A stretch of 64,000 bases of DNA. Source: JACMLD01 sp044223995 (GTDB taxonomy: Bacteria; Bacteroidota; Bacteroidia; Chitinophagales; Chitinophagaceae). Position numbers and translations under genes: made by a program. The stretch covers positions 1 to 64,000 of the forward strand of contig JBGALE010000009.1 of NCBI GenBank assembly GCA_044223995.1, read 5' to 3'. The notes under the pieces were generated by a model. The model saw only the letters and a list, made by a program, of their open reading frames with translations. It did not search any database and was not told the origin of the DNA. Positions 24,010 through 32,145 of this stretch are shown here, one piece after another (within the stretch, counting starts at the first letter, position 1; each line of letters opens with the position of its first letter).

Positions 24010-25154
24010 GCTTGTTCACTAATTTGTTTTATGGTATCTAATATTCTAAGGGATTCCTCAATTATGTACTTTACTTCTTCATTTCGATTTACTGGATTGG
24101 TAACGATAGGCATAGCCCTGGATAAATCACGGTGGGCTCTTTTCAGGTATTTTACTAAGAGCTGACCTTCGCCACCACAGCGTTCGAAAGCTTCATTTAA
24201 ATCTCTAAAATCCTTTAAGTATTGAGTTGCCGACTCATCACGAAGGACTGGAGTAAGTTTATTGGTTATATCTCTTGATTCCTCTATAATACTTGATCTC
24301 TCCTTTCCTTCGCCAAAAAACCACGAGAACAACAAAAATAGATTTGGGATCTTATCGTTGACCACTGGATTTTGTTGGTTAACTCTACTCCATTGCTTTG
24401 GTAATCCAAGGAAATCTTTGATAGCTCCTTGCCCTAGGCCCAGCATCAAATAGGAGAAATTTTCCTTAGCTCTTGATGTATCATAATTTTCGTATTCACT
24501 TTCGATTATGCTAATCAGTCTGTAGCAAACATATGTTTTGCGTGCGGAATTACTTGTATCACCAACTGAATTTTGAATCTCTTCAAGCGAAAGCCCATAG
24601 TCTTCGTGCATAGCGGCGATATACCTTGCTTTCGCATAAGCATCCCATTTCTTTACCCCAATTATATGGCGAGCTCCTAAATAAGAAATAACATCTTTTC
24701 TTTGAGGATAAAGAATAACTGGTAATTGCAGCAAATCGCTTCTAATTTCATTGCTAATAGTGGGGAAAGATGAAACTTCACCTGATAAAAGCAATTTGAC
24801 GGTGCACAAGCGCCTATTTCCTTCCACAACTATGAACTCAGTGGTGTTGTCATTTAGAAAAGTTAAATACTCTTGATTATCTTTTAGTTCTTCATACGAT
24901 TTATTCTTGAAGGTGTCAGGCAAGATTTTGGGAATAGCCACTAGTGGCTCTTCATCAAAATATCCGTTTTTAGCCATTGAGAATGCTAACTCGTCAAGAA
25001 AAAAGAGTTTTTTTAAAGATTCCTTAATTTGTTGCTCTTCCTTTCCTTGATCTTCGACAAGTAAACGAGGATTTTGAGGATCTAAAAATAGCCTCTCGTA
25101 GGACACATATAAAAGTGGTCTTTTCCCGCCGTACCCAGGAAACGATGAATTCAT
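24006..25154 (-). CDS. ParB/Srx-fold protein of the paraMORC operon
   Basis: In this 382-residue protein the N-terminal part has the ParB nuclease-like core: 'FSMAKNGYFDEEPLVAIP' and 'IVVEGNRRLCTVKLLLSG' (Glu-Gly-Asn-Arg-Arg box). A ParB-like helical part follows, with 'AKARYIAAMHEDYGLSLEEIQ'. ParB folds bind CTP or cut DNA; here it could load the MORC ATPase or recognise sites. The start codon overlaps the stop of the decayed vsr frame (TAATG), so the gene may once have been coupled to it. Confidence 0.75.
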   Translation of the reverse strand: MNSSFPGYGGKRPLLYVSYERLFLDPQNPRLLVEDQGKEEQQIKESLKKLFFLDELAFSMAKNGYFDEEPLVAIPKILPDTFKNKSYEELKDNQEYLTFLNDNTTEFIVVEGNRRLCTVKLLLSGEVSSFPTISNEIRSDLLQLPVILYPQRKDVISYLGARHIIGVKKWDAYAKARYIAAMHEDYGLSLEEIQNSVGDTSNSARKTYVCYRLISIIESEYENYDTSRAKENFSYLMLGLGQGAIKDFLGLPKQWSRVNQQNPVVNDKIPNLFLLFSWFFGEGKERSSIIEESRDITNKLTPVLRDESATQYLKDFRDLNEAFERCGGEGQLLVKYLKRAHRDLSRAMPIVTNPVNRNEEVKYIIEESLRILDTIKQISEQA

Positions 25155-25550
25155 TATATGTCGTTTTTAATTATATAAATTAACTTTAAAATCGTATCAT
25201 CAATCCTTTGTCTGTCTATCTCGCACTCGTAAACTGTTATAGGATGCCAACCAAGTTTTGATAGTTCCTGTGTATTAAATTTATTTCGTTTAACATTTTT
25301 CATGGCTTTAGGAACCCAGTACTATTGCCTGCTCTTGGGAAGTCTGTTGTACTTACATCACTCATGAGCATGCCAAAAGCATCCATTTGCGAAAAATATT
25401 GTTTTGTATTTTGCCAAGACAATATCCGGATTGCCTAATAAGCCTTGCACATGAACTCTTAAATAAAAACTTCCGAATTGTGATTTCTGGCTTTGTATCT
25501 TTTTTTATCCTTGATATCACTTAGCTCCTTACTTCAGGATCGTAAATGTC
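25154..25550 (-). pseudogene. vsr: Decayed vsr (very-short-patch repair endonuclease)
   Basis: Translation on the minus strand gives the whole Vsr pattern in pieces: 'DIYDPEVRS', stop, 'VISRIKKDTKPEITIRKF', a small deletion or frameshift, 'RVHVQGLLGNPDIVLAKY', 'FANGCFWHAHE', stop, 'CKYNRLPKSRQ', stop, 'YWVPKAMKNVKRNKFN', then 'LGWHPITVYECEI'. The active-site Asp and both His residues (Phe-Trp-His-x-His) are still visible. No start codon remains and three in-frame stops are present. Vsr repairs T:G mismatches made by deamination of 5-methylcytosine, so it is a natural partner of the methyltransferase downstream. Confidence 0.9.
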
Positions 25551-25605
25551 ATTCGTATTAATTTTTTATTTTTCTGCGCACATTACTTTTACCTCACTAT
25601 ATTTT

Positions 25606-25824
25606 TTAGTTAATTTTTTTTAATGTTGATTCAAACAAGTCCCTAATATCAACTTTTAAGATTTCAGCAATGTCAACAAAAATTTCAATGGCGGGTTGTT
25701 GAGTATTATTCACCCACCTTGAAACTGTTATTTCGCTAACCCCGAGTTGCTCGGCTAACCATTTATTGGTTCTATTTTGCTCGGCTAGAACCACTCTAAT
25801 CCGGTTTATATTTTTCTTGTCCAT
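25606..25824 (-). CDS. XRE-family controller protein of the paraMORC system
   Basis: The 72-residue protein is almost only a helix-turn-helix: 'WLAEQLGVSEITVSRWVNN' is a textbook Cro/CI motif. Its size and place at the head of a restriction-modification operon match controller (C) proteins, which time methyltransferase and nuclease expression. Paired repeats that could be its operators lie upstream at 25901-25955. Confidence 0.85.
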   Translation of the reverse strand: MDKKNINRIRVVLAEQNRTNKWLAEQLGVSEITVSRWVNNTQQPAIEIFVDIAEILKVDIRDLFESTLKKIN

Positions 25825-26443
25825 TAGGAGACATTAAGCCAATGATATTCAACTTTTCTCCTGAAATATATCTCTATCTAGCAAATTTGAAAATTATATT
25901 CGCGAAACGACTATATATTATCGCTATAAGACTATTTTATATCTTTACGCGAAACATTGTGGAATGTCATTTTTTGACGATAGCTAACAACAACTATTTT
26001 TGCCAGCATGCTGAATTAAGAGTGTTTGCTTAATTCTTGTCTCAAAACTTCACAACTCAAGAATTCGAGAAATAAGGTAAATCGATCACGTTACTGCATG
26101 GGCGTTCTTATTCTAATTCAGGGTGTCACAGTCCGCGAGACGGTAAGGACTAACCCACATCTTCCTTTTATGAGAGCATTACATAATATTCAAATTCACC
26201 TATTCCACCACAAAATTGAATGTTATGACCGGCCAGAATAAAAAGGTTAACAATGAAATGAAGAAGGAAAAACCATATGCAAGCTAAAATGCCATCACTA
26301 ACTTAATCGTTTCCCTATAAAGTCAAAAATATATAACTAACTTGAAATCAAGTAACACTCCTTAGAAGAAAGTCCCAGATTATTTTGACGACATACAAAT
26401 ATCTTTTACTGAATAATCACAGCTATCTGTCCAATCCTCTAAA
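25825..26443. other. 619-base region without a supported gene
   Basis: It contains the repeat cluster at 25901-25955 and otherwise looks non-coding. The frame at 26026-26241 has no protein-like pattern. It separates the restriction operon from the integrase and may be decayed sequence. Confidence 0.5.
25901..25955 (-). promoter_or_regulatory. Paired repeats, candidate C-protein operators
   Basis: CGCGAAAC occurs at 25901-25908 and 25948-25955. GACTAT occurs at 25909-25914 and 25930-25935, spaced by 21 bases, two helical turns. They lie 77 to 131 bases upstream of the XRE start codon, as expected for controller binding sites. Confidence 0.4.
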
Positions 26444-27673
26444 TTAAAAACTAATCACCGCGTCTAATGCTTCATCAGCGTCTTTGTGAATAAAATTAGC
26501 TTGATAGCCAATTGTTGTTGTAATAGAAGAATGTCTATACAGTTTCTGTAGCATTTGTATCGGAATTCTATCTCCTGAAATATTTCCAAATGTATGCCTG
26601 GCTATATGCATTGTAAGATTTTTCTCAATTCCTGCTAAAGGAGCCACATTTTTACGCAAAAACTTATCAACTCTACTCGTAGTGTTCATGATACGCCGTT
26701 GTGCAATAAAGGAATCTTGTATATCAGGTACTACTTTTAAATCAGGGAAAATAAAATCATCAATGCTTCTCTTCTCGCTCTTGTATTGATTGATAATTTT
26801 AAGGGCTTTCTCTGGCACTTTCAATGAACCACCTTTTGCATTCTTACCCATTGAATAATGCAAGCGGTCATTCTGAAAATCACTCCACTTTATTCTTAAT
26901 ACATCAGAGACTCTCATTCCTGCAAAATAGAAAGAGAATAACCATAAGTTGCGACAATGATTTTCAAAAGAGCCTTTTGGTAACTGTACATCCTCTAACT
27001 GCCTAACTTCTTCGGGGGTTAGTCCAATCTTTAAAGTATCAGGGAATTTGATAATCACTTTCCCTTTGCCAAAAGGATAGTGTTTGCGGTCTATGAGGTT
27101 TCCGGTGATTGCCTGGTTAAAGATTGTTCTGATAACAATTAAATAGTTCACTATTGTTCTTTCCGAGATACCCCATTTCCCTTTTAAATAGCCACGGAAT
27201 CTATTAAGCAGTTGTGGGGTAATTTCAGAAAATGGAATATCTCTACCCAATGAGTTTTCTTTAAGAAATTCACTAAACCTTTCTACTCGTGGTTTATCTG
27301 CCGTATGTCGGTTGTACTTACCGCTTTTCTTAAGAATATCTAAGTAGATGTTAGCTTGCTTGATAAACAATGTATCACCGGCAGACTTAATAGTGTTCTT
27401 AATTGCTTGTGAGGAAGTATCTGTTTTTTGAACTTCCAAGTCCAGAAGTTTGTCATTAGCTTCGGCTAGTTTTTGAATAATGAGGTTATTCAACCGAGTT
27501 GAGTTCGGGTGAGACTTTTTTACCTTTCTATTCTTTTCATCCCATTGGGCCTTTTCTATGTAATGCCCTATATAGATATATGAAGGTTTCCTGTTCTTAA
27601 TGATTCTGATTACTATAGGGTACAAGCCTTCGCTGTTTTTCTTATCCCACAGAAGTACTTTTATTGATGCCAT
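26444..27673 (-). CDS. Tyrosine integrase of the element
   Basis: The 409-residue protein has an Arm-type N-terminal domain ('KKNSEGLYPIVIRIIKNRKPSY'-like opening), a SAM-like core-binding domain (about 110-215) and a catalytic domain. The catalytic residues visible are Arg in 'AGMRVSDVLRIKWSDF', His-x-x-Arg in 'HIARHTFG', His in 'LYRHSSITTTIGY' and the final Tyr. It is typical of Bacteroidota conjugative and mobilisable elements. It lies 145 bases from the tRNA-Phe fragment, so it surely recombines at that site. Confidence 0.95.
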   Translation of the reverse strand: MASIKVLLWDKKNSEGLYPIVIRIIKNRKPSYIYIGHYIEKAQWDEKNRKVKKSHPNSTRLNNLIIQKLAEANDKLLDLEVQKTDTSSQAIKNTIKSAGDTLFIKQANIYLDILKKSGKYNRHTADKPRVERFSEFLKENSLGRDIPFSEITPQLLNRFRGYLKGKWGISERTIVNYLIVIRTIFNQAITGNLIDRKHYPFGKGKVIIKFPDTLKIGLTPEEVRQLEDVQLPKGSFENHCRNLWLFSFYFAGMRVSDVLRIKWSDFQNDRLHYSMGKNAKGGSLKVPEKALKIINQYKSEKRSIDDFIFPDLKVVPDIQDSFIAQRRIMNTTSRVDKFLRKNVAPLAGIEKNLTMHIARHTFGNISGDRIPIQMLQKLYRHSSITTTIGYQANFIHKDADEALDAVISF

Positions 27674-27726
27674 ACCTTAAAGTTACGAAATACGGGTTAA
27701 ACATAGGTAAAACAATTTGCGTTTTT

Positions 27727-27810
27727 ATATGGTTTTATCTGAAATCCAAATTTCAATAACTTACTAATAATCAATTTCTAATTGCCACATCAATACATAT
27801 CAAACCATAT
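27727..27810. repeat. Inverted arm-site-like repeats
   Basis: atatggttttat at 27727-27738 and atcaaaccatat at 27799-27810 are an inverted pair (11 of 12) located between integrase and attR, as expected for integrase arm-binding sites. Binding is inferred. Confidence 0.35.
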
Positions 27811-27818
27811 TCAATAAA

Positions 27819-27861
27819 ACTGAAAATCCTTGTGTCGGCGGTTCGATCCCGCCCCACACCA
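27819..27861 (+). other. attR: 3' half of tRNA-Phe(GAA)
   Basis: The segment begins in the anticodon loop (ctGAAaa), continues through the 3' anticodon stem and variable loop, and carries a complete T arm (ggcgg-ttcgatc-ccgcc) and the acceptor strand ccacacc plus discriminator. The 5' half is absent, so it is not a gene. It is the duplicate left when an element integrates into a tRNA gene, restoring the intact tRNA at the far end of the element. Confidence 0.9.
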
Positions 27862-27872
27862 CAAGACGGAAG

Positions 27873-27901
27873 AATCTCATCAGTAATGATGGGATTTTTT
27901 T
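27873..27901 (+). terminator. Terminator, original tRNA-Phe terminator
   Basis: Arms aatctcatca and tgatgggatt (10 bp, one GU), tetraloop gtaa, then a run of T. It sits just after the tRNA-Phe fragment and was probably the terminator of the intact tRNA transcript before integration. Confidence 0.8.
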
Positions 27902-27926
27902 ATGGGTAAAATTTATTGTCGCGGTT

Positions 27927-27951
27927 CCCTGACTGCGTCATGCAGGCAGGG
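27927..27951. repeat. Imperfect GC-rich hairpin
   Basis: ccctgactgc-gtcat-gcaggcaggg forms a 10-bp stem with one mismatch. It is compact and isolated and could be a dispersed palindromic element; copies elsewhere in the genome would tell. Confidence 0.35.
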
Positions 27952-28084
27952 ATCATTCCCATACCTCTAAGACCCCTGATTCATTTAGAAGTTTTTTTTG
28001 GCGAGGGGAAATCAAACTATTCATTAAGTTATAACTGGATAGTATAGGTGCGGTATCCGCCGGGGTGGAATCCCTTTTGGCATT

Positions 28085-29119
28085 TTACTTTATCTTTTCA
28101 AGTACCACATGTTTGATGTTCTTCCTGTCAAACGTGTAGGTAATATGCACCCTGCCATCCTTGGTTTGGATCACAGCGGGATAACTGAATTCTTCCCTGG
28201 TGCCATTTTCGAGCTCAATGATATCTTTCCAGTTAATGCCATCCTCAGATATTGCCACAGATAGTTTTGCCCTGCCATCATACCATTCCTTACCCGGCAG
28301 ATCGGGGTTATACACAATCATTTGCTGTCCACCCATCAGCGTTACAGCATCTGTACCTGCATTTGGATTGGCCAGTTTTGTTTTGGATAATGAACTCCAT
28401 GTTTTTCCTTCATCATCAGACCAGGCCTGCACAACAGCTCCCTGTTTACTCCTGCAGAGGATCTGCAATCTTCCATCACCATACTGAACAATACTTGGTT
28501 GTATCGCATCCAGCGGAGAATCATCATCAACCGGGATCGCCTTCCATGTACGGCCATTGTCTTCTGATCGTTCAATATGTACCCGCCATTTATTGTTGGT
28601 TTCAGTACTGGAGCCTGCGAGTATCGTACCATCCTTTAACTGAACAGGTTTGTTTTTGATGGGGCCCAATAAACCCGCTTCAAGTCGTTCGGGAACTGAC
28701 CATGTTTTACCTTCATCACCCGATGTCATCACCATACCCCACCATTGCTGCGGTGATGGTCCTACTTTATAAAATAGAAACAACTTGCCATTGTTCGCCT
28801 GGAAGAGGACAGGGTTCCAGGTGGGAAACCGGAGGGTATCATTGATCACACCTGTTGCTACAATAACCGGTTCACTCCATTTTCCTTGGTTATTTTCAGC
28901 CAGCCAGATGCTGACATCCTTACCACCTTCCCCTGATCCGCCAAACCATGCAGCCAACATTTTTTTTGACGACAGGGCAACAATGGTTGACGCGTGGCAT
29001 TGTTTAAATGCGGGTGTTGCGACAATCAGTTCTTCCTTCACCTTTTTCCAGGCATCCTGTCCAATGGCGCAGCTGACAGAAAACAATACATACGCTACCC
29101 CGGTGACTATTTTTTTCAT
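28085..29119 (-). CDS. Secreted sialidase/neuraminidase-like hydrolase
   Basis: The 344-residue protein has a signal peptide ending near Gly-Gln (residues 1-21) and a six-bladed sialidase fold. Asp-box repeats are visible as 'SGDEGKTWS', 'SEDNGRTWK' and 'SDDEGKTWS'. It resembles the family of predicted neuraminidases that act on host or environmental glycans. The substrate cannot be fixed from sequence. It is the first chromosomal gene after the element and points towards it. Confidence 0.8.
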   Translation of the reverse strand: MKKIVTGVAYVLFSVSCAIGQDAWKKVKEELIVATPAFKQCHASTIVALSSKKMLAAWFGGSGEGGKDVSIWLAENNQGKWSEPVIVATGVINDTLRFPTWNPVLFQANNGKLFLFYKVGPSPQQWWGMVMTSGDEGKTWSVPERLEAGLLGPIKNKPVQLKDGTILAGSSTETNNKWRVHIERSEDNGRTWKAIPVDDDSPLDAIQPSIVQYGDGRLQILCRSKQGAVVQAWSDDEGKTWSSLSKTKLANPNAGTDAVTLMGGQQMIVYNPDLPGKEWYDGRAKLSVAISEDGINWKDIIELENGTREEFSYPAVIQTKDGRVHITYTFDRKNIKHVVLEKIK

Positions 29120-29461
29120 ACCTGTAAATGTAATGGGTTATAAAAAAGCAAGGCGATGGTTTATTTTCCTGACTGTTAAAGTTATCTATCCTTTGCGGCA
29201 ATGCAAGCCCCTCAACCAGTCGCAAATGTCCGCTTGTGACAAACAAACAGGGGTTGCTGCTTACAAAAAGGAACTGAAAACGCCGGTATGGAGGGATTTT
29301 TAGCGACGCTGTGATGTAAAAATTTTAACTACGCCTGCATTGCCAGAATCCTTAACTTACGGCAACTGTTGAAGGCCGGTAGCATTCCCTTTACCAGGAA
29401 GACATCACCCCTTAGAGCCAGCCGAAAACGATACACACAACATTTGAAAAATTGAACATAT
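29120..29461. other. Divergent promoter region
   Basis: This 342-base space lies between two genes pointing away from each other and should hold both promoters. I see no gene and no convincing promoter pair. Confidence 0.4.
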
Positions 29462-30073
29462 ATGAAACTTACGCTGGTACTATTGATGGCATTGATGTCG
29501 GCTTCCCTGGTAGCGCAACAAACAGTTACGGAAAAATTTCAGAAAATAACCACGATGGAGCAGGCACAGGATTATATCAAGGCCAATCCCGAACTAAAAC
29601 CCGCCATCCTGGAACTGTCGTACGGTAAAGACTCCGCCCTTATCGACAAACGACTGTTGCGGCAAAATAAGGGAGATGTATTTTCTGTAGGCTATGTTAC
29701 CTATAAAGTAATTGATGTGAAGGAATCCGTGATGTTTCGGGCCTCTTATATTTTCCTCGATGGGGGATCGCTGACAAAACAAGAAATTGACAGCCTCAAG
29801 AAACTTATTGTACAAAAAGCGAATGCCGGTGAGCCCTGGGATAAATTATCTGATAAATATACCATGGACGGCAATAAAACACATGGCGATACCGACTGGT
29901 TTTACGGGCCTTATTCTTTCCCCGAAGAATTTCAGAATGCCGTGCAAAAACAAAAAGTAGGTGATATCTTTTTTGTCGAGGTTTCGGATAAGCAGTGGTA
30001 CTATATTGTAAAAAAGACCTACGCAGACCAAATCACCAAAGACATTAAGGTGTTGCGATCCAATGGAAGGTAG
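29462..30073 (+). CDS. Periplasmic parvulin-type peptidyl-prolyl isomerase
   Basis: The 203-residue protein has a signal peptide (about 1-19, ending Val-Ala-Gln). A parvulin-like domain spans about 85-190: 'ASYIFLDGG', 'AGEPWDKLSDKYT', 'GDTDWFYGPYSFPEEFQNA' and 'VGDIFFVEV'. It would assist folding of exported proteins. Its stop codon lies inside a 143-base tandem repeat that continues downstream. Confidence 0.75.
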   Translation: MKLTLVLLMALMSASLVAQQTVTEKFQKITTMEQAQDYIKANPELKPAILELSYGKDSALIDKRLLRQNKGDVFSVGYVTYKVIDVKESVMFRASYIFLDGGSLTKQEIDSLKKLIVQKANAGEPWDKLSDKYTMDGNKTHGDTDWFYGPYSFPEEFQNAVQKQKVGDIFFVEVSDKQWYYIVKKTYADQITKDIKVLRSNGR

Positions 30074-30350
30074 CAATGCTTTATGAAGGTATTTTCAGCC
30101 CTGCCATGTAAATTTTATTCGGATATCACCATACCATGTAAATTATACTTCCGAAATCAGCGGTCTATTCCCCTTCGGCACCAGCGGGACGCTGGCGCCT
30201 GTTGAGGGGAAGGTAGCAATGCTTTATTAAGATACTTTCGCCCTGCCATTTTAATCTTATTCGAATATTTCCATACCATGTAAATTATACTTCCGAAATC
30301 AGCGGTCTATTTCTTTTCGGCAAAGGTGGGACGCGTGCGTCTGTTAAGGC
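30067..30350. repeat. Two tandem copies of a 143-base unit
   Basis: Unit 1 spans 30067-30209 and unit 2 spans 30210-30350. They share the opening aaggtagcaatgctttat and a 41-base identical core ending in gaaatcagcggtctatt, with divergence elsewhere. Unit 1 begins six bases before the end of the isomerase stop, so the duplication copied the gene's tail and its downstream region. A palindromic tract (accagcgggacgctggcgcc) in unit 1 is not kept in unit 2. Confidence 0.8.
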
Positions 30351-30426
30351 TATCTCTTTTTTCAAAATAGTTGTCGCTTGCAAGCTTTTGTTAATAAAAA
30401 AACTTCTCAAATTTATCTCTCATAAA

Positions 30427-30903
30427 TTAACGAACAGGGCGGTACGCCTGAATTATGATTGGTTTAAAAAAATAACAAGGGATACTACTCTCCGTTTGTT
30501 TCCAAAGCGACAGTTCGGTATAAGGGTTCATTCTTTTGTCATCAGGGCCGCTGTTACAATCAAGTTCCGGAATAAATACAAAAGGGACAATGATCCACTC
30601 GTTCCTAACATTAATTTTAATATTGCTTATCCTTGCTTTTGTCATCAGCCGCTCCACTTCTCTGCCAAAAGCATTATTTGCTGTAGTATAGAAAGTGTCA
30701 ATCTGGTTGTTATTATTAATTTTTATTCTGGCCAGCAATACACATGCTACGGTGTCATCCGATTCTTTGTCAGGATATTCAATATTTTTCCAAAGAAACC
30801 TGATAAATAAACTATCAGAAGGATGAATGGATGTTGTTTGTGCCTCCGTGAGGAGAAAAGAACAAATAGTACAACATATTATCAGTGCTTTTTTCATATT
30901 CAT
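30427..30903 (-). CDS. Small secreted protein, third member of a local family
   Basis: The 158-residue product has a signal peptide ('IICCTICSFLLTEAQ'). Its mature part has the pattern 'CVLLARIKINNNNQIDTFYTT', then 'WIIVPFVFIPE'. It shares with the two genes upstream the order strand-turn-'kinenG'-strand, then a conserved 'VILPxYY/VPFVF' strand, suggesting a distant paralogue, perhaps TonB-C-like. Seven bases separate it from the next gene. Confidence 0.65.
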   Translation of the reverse strand: MNMKKALIICCTICSFLLTEAQTTSIHPSDSLFIRFLWKNIEYPDKESDDTVACVLLARIKINNNNQIDTFYTTANNAFGREVERLMTKARISNIKINVRNEWIIVPFVFIPELDCNSGPDDKRMNPYTELSLWKQTESSIPCYFFKPIIIQAYRPVR

Positions 30904-30909
30904 AATTTG

Positions 30910-31401
30910 TTATCTCAAACTACGTTCAAGCGTTATGACGAAGGGTTGAAGACATATTATATCACTTTGCGCAGGATTGAAAAAGAAATTAGTTTCGACA
31001 GGGTTTTTCTCCTCCCGCTTAGTAAAATCCTCGTATAAATAATAGATAGGAAGAATCACTGTTTTAGAAGTGCCCGTATGATTTATCCACTGACCATCTG
31101 TTCGCATAATTGCTGCATAGATTACTTTTAAAATGGAAGTATCCTGTATACCAAGTATCGCACAGTCTTCCCCAAGCCGCCCATATTCATCTATTTTCAT
31201 GGTCACAATAAAATATTTATTCCCTTTTCTGTCCTCATCTGACACATTGTTGTACCCTCCCTTATTTCTACTCAGATAAAAGAAAATTGATTTTGTCATG
31301 GCAGTGTCCCCGCCCTTAAATTCAATTAAATTATAAGGAGATTGCCCACTAACCGATGTATAAAGAAATATGGATAGACTATAATAGAAAAGATATTTCA
31401 T
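30910..31401 (-). CDS. Small secreted protein, paralogue of 31624-32145
   Basis: The 163-residue protein has a signal peptide to about residue 20. Its mature part shares 'IEFKGG', 'GNKYFIVTMKI', 'IQDTS', 'MRTDGQWIN', 'VILPIYYLYEDFTKREEKNPV' and 'DIICLQP' with the neighbour upstream. The function is unknown. The pair arose by local duplication together with the end of the lipoprotein gene. Confidence 0.75.
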   Translation of the reverse strand: MKYLFYYSLSIFLYTSVSGQSPYNLIEFKGGDTAMTKSIFFYLSRNKGGYNNVSDEDRKGNKYFIVTMKIDEYGRLGEDCAILGIQDTSILKVIYAAIMRTDGQWINHTGTSKTVILPIYYLYEDFTKREEKNPVETNFFFNPAQSDIICLQPFVITLERSLR

Positions 31402-31429
31402 AATTTGGACGTTAAGGTTTTTCAGCGTA

Positions 31430-31669
31430 TTATTCCCTGTTTGGTTTTGTAGTACTCAGATCATTTAATGTGAGGTTGTATCTATTCAGCATTGTATCCA
31501 ATAAATCACTATTTGCATTACTTTGAATATCTCCATAGCCCCCAATGACCATACATTCCGCATCATGTTTACTAAGAAATACTCTCTGCTCTTCAATTAC
31601 TTCATTATCCTGTTTGAAAAGCTCTATCGCTCTATGGGAAATAATTCTATTACGACTGGCTCCAAACAA
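31430..31669 (-). pseudogene. Truncated copy of the HExxH lipoprotein gene (3' end)
   Basis: The last ~50 residues ('LSKHDAECMVIGGYGDIQ', then 'LLDTMLNRYNLTLNDLSTT') match the C-terminus of the 452-residue lipoprotein at 32139-33497. The catalytic HExxH and all upstream domains are missing. Its 5' end overlaps the tail of the preceding gene. It is the left-over of a duplication of a lipoprotein-plus-secreted-protein cassette. Confidence 0.7.
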
Positions 31670-32145
31670 ATAATGTCTTTAAATCCCGTTGAGTAGAAAT
31701 AATTTTCCTTAACAGGATCCTTTTCTTCCCGCCTGGAATAATCCCGGTAAATAAAATACAAGGGCAGCATTACTATTTTGGCTGTTGTCAAACGATTTAT
31801 CCAATTTCCGTCAGTGTGCCGGATAGCGTTGAGGATATTTTGTGAATTGGCAGTATCCTGTATCGACACAATATTAATTGCATTTCCCAACTTACCACCT
31901 GGCTGAATAGTCATTATGATTATGAAGTACTTATTACCCTCCCGATTATTCGCCATGGGTACTGCGTCGTAGAGCCCGTGATGACTGCCCAAATAGTCAA
32001 ACAGTAATTTGGACATATGTTCACTTCCGCCTTTGAATGACACCGAATCCACCTGTTTCTGCGCAATAGCAGTATTAATTGTGAAGGCGATATGAAGAAA
32101 CATTAGAAACATTTTCATAAAACAGATTTTAATATTTTTCAGCAT
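31624..32145 (-). CDS. Small secreted protein, paralogue of 30910-31401
   Basis: A start at 32118 ('MKMFLMFLHIAFTINTAIAQ') gives a clean signal peptide; the first ATG at 32145 overlaps the lipoprotein stop by 7 bases. The mature part has 'VSFKGGSEHMSKLLFDYLG', 'GNKYFIIIMTI', 'IRHTDGNWIN' and 'DIICLEP'. It shares these words with the paralogue downstream. The function is unknown, possibly a partner of the lipoprotein. Confidence 0.75.
   Translation of the reverse strand: MLKNIKICFMKMFLMFLHIAFTINTAIAQKQVDSVSFKGGSEHMSKLLFDYLGSHHGLYDAVPMANNREGNKYFIIIMTIQPGGKLGNAINIVSIQDTANSQNILNAIRHTDGNWINRLTTAKIVMLPLYFIYRDYSRREEKDPVKENYFYSTGFKDIICLEPVVIELFPIER

Larger units (their letters stand above)
27674..28084. 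other. Element-chromosome junction region
   Basis: It holds candidate integrase arm sites, the tRNA-Phe-derived attR, a terminator and an imperfect GC-rich hairpin (27927-27951). No gene is supported. Confidence 0.6.

Noticed and set aside
26026..26241. 71-codon plus-strand frame
   Set aside because: Composition is not protein-like and no promoter or neighbour supports it.
27819..27861. A functional tRNA gene
   Set aside because: Only the 3' half from the anticodon loop onward is present; the D arm and 5' acceptor strand are missing.
1..27861. Insertion-sequence transposase inside the element
   Set aside because: No DDE, HUH or IS200-type transposase is encoded; mobility genes are the two integrases only.
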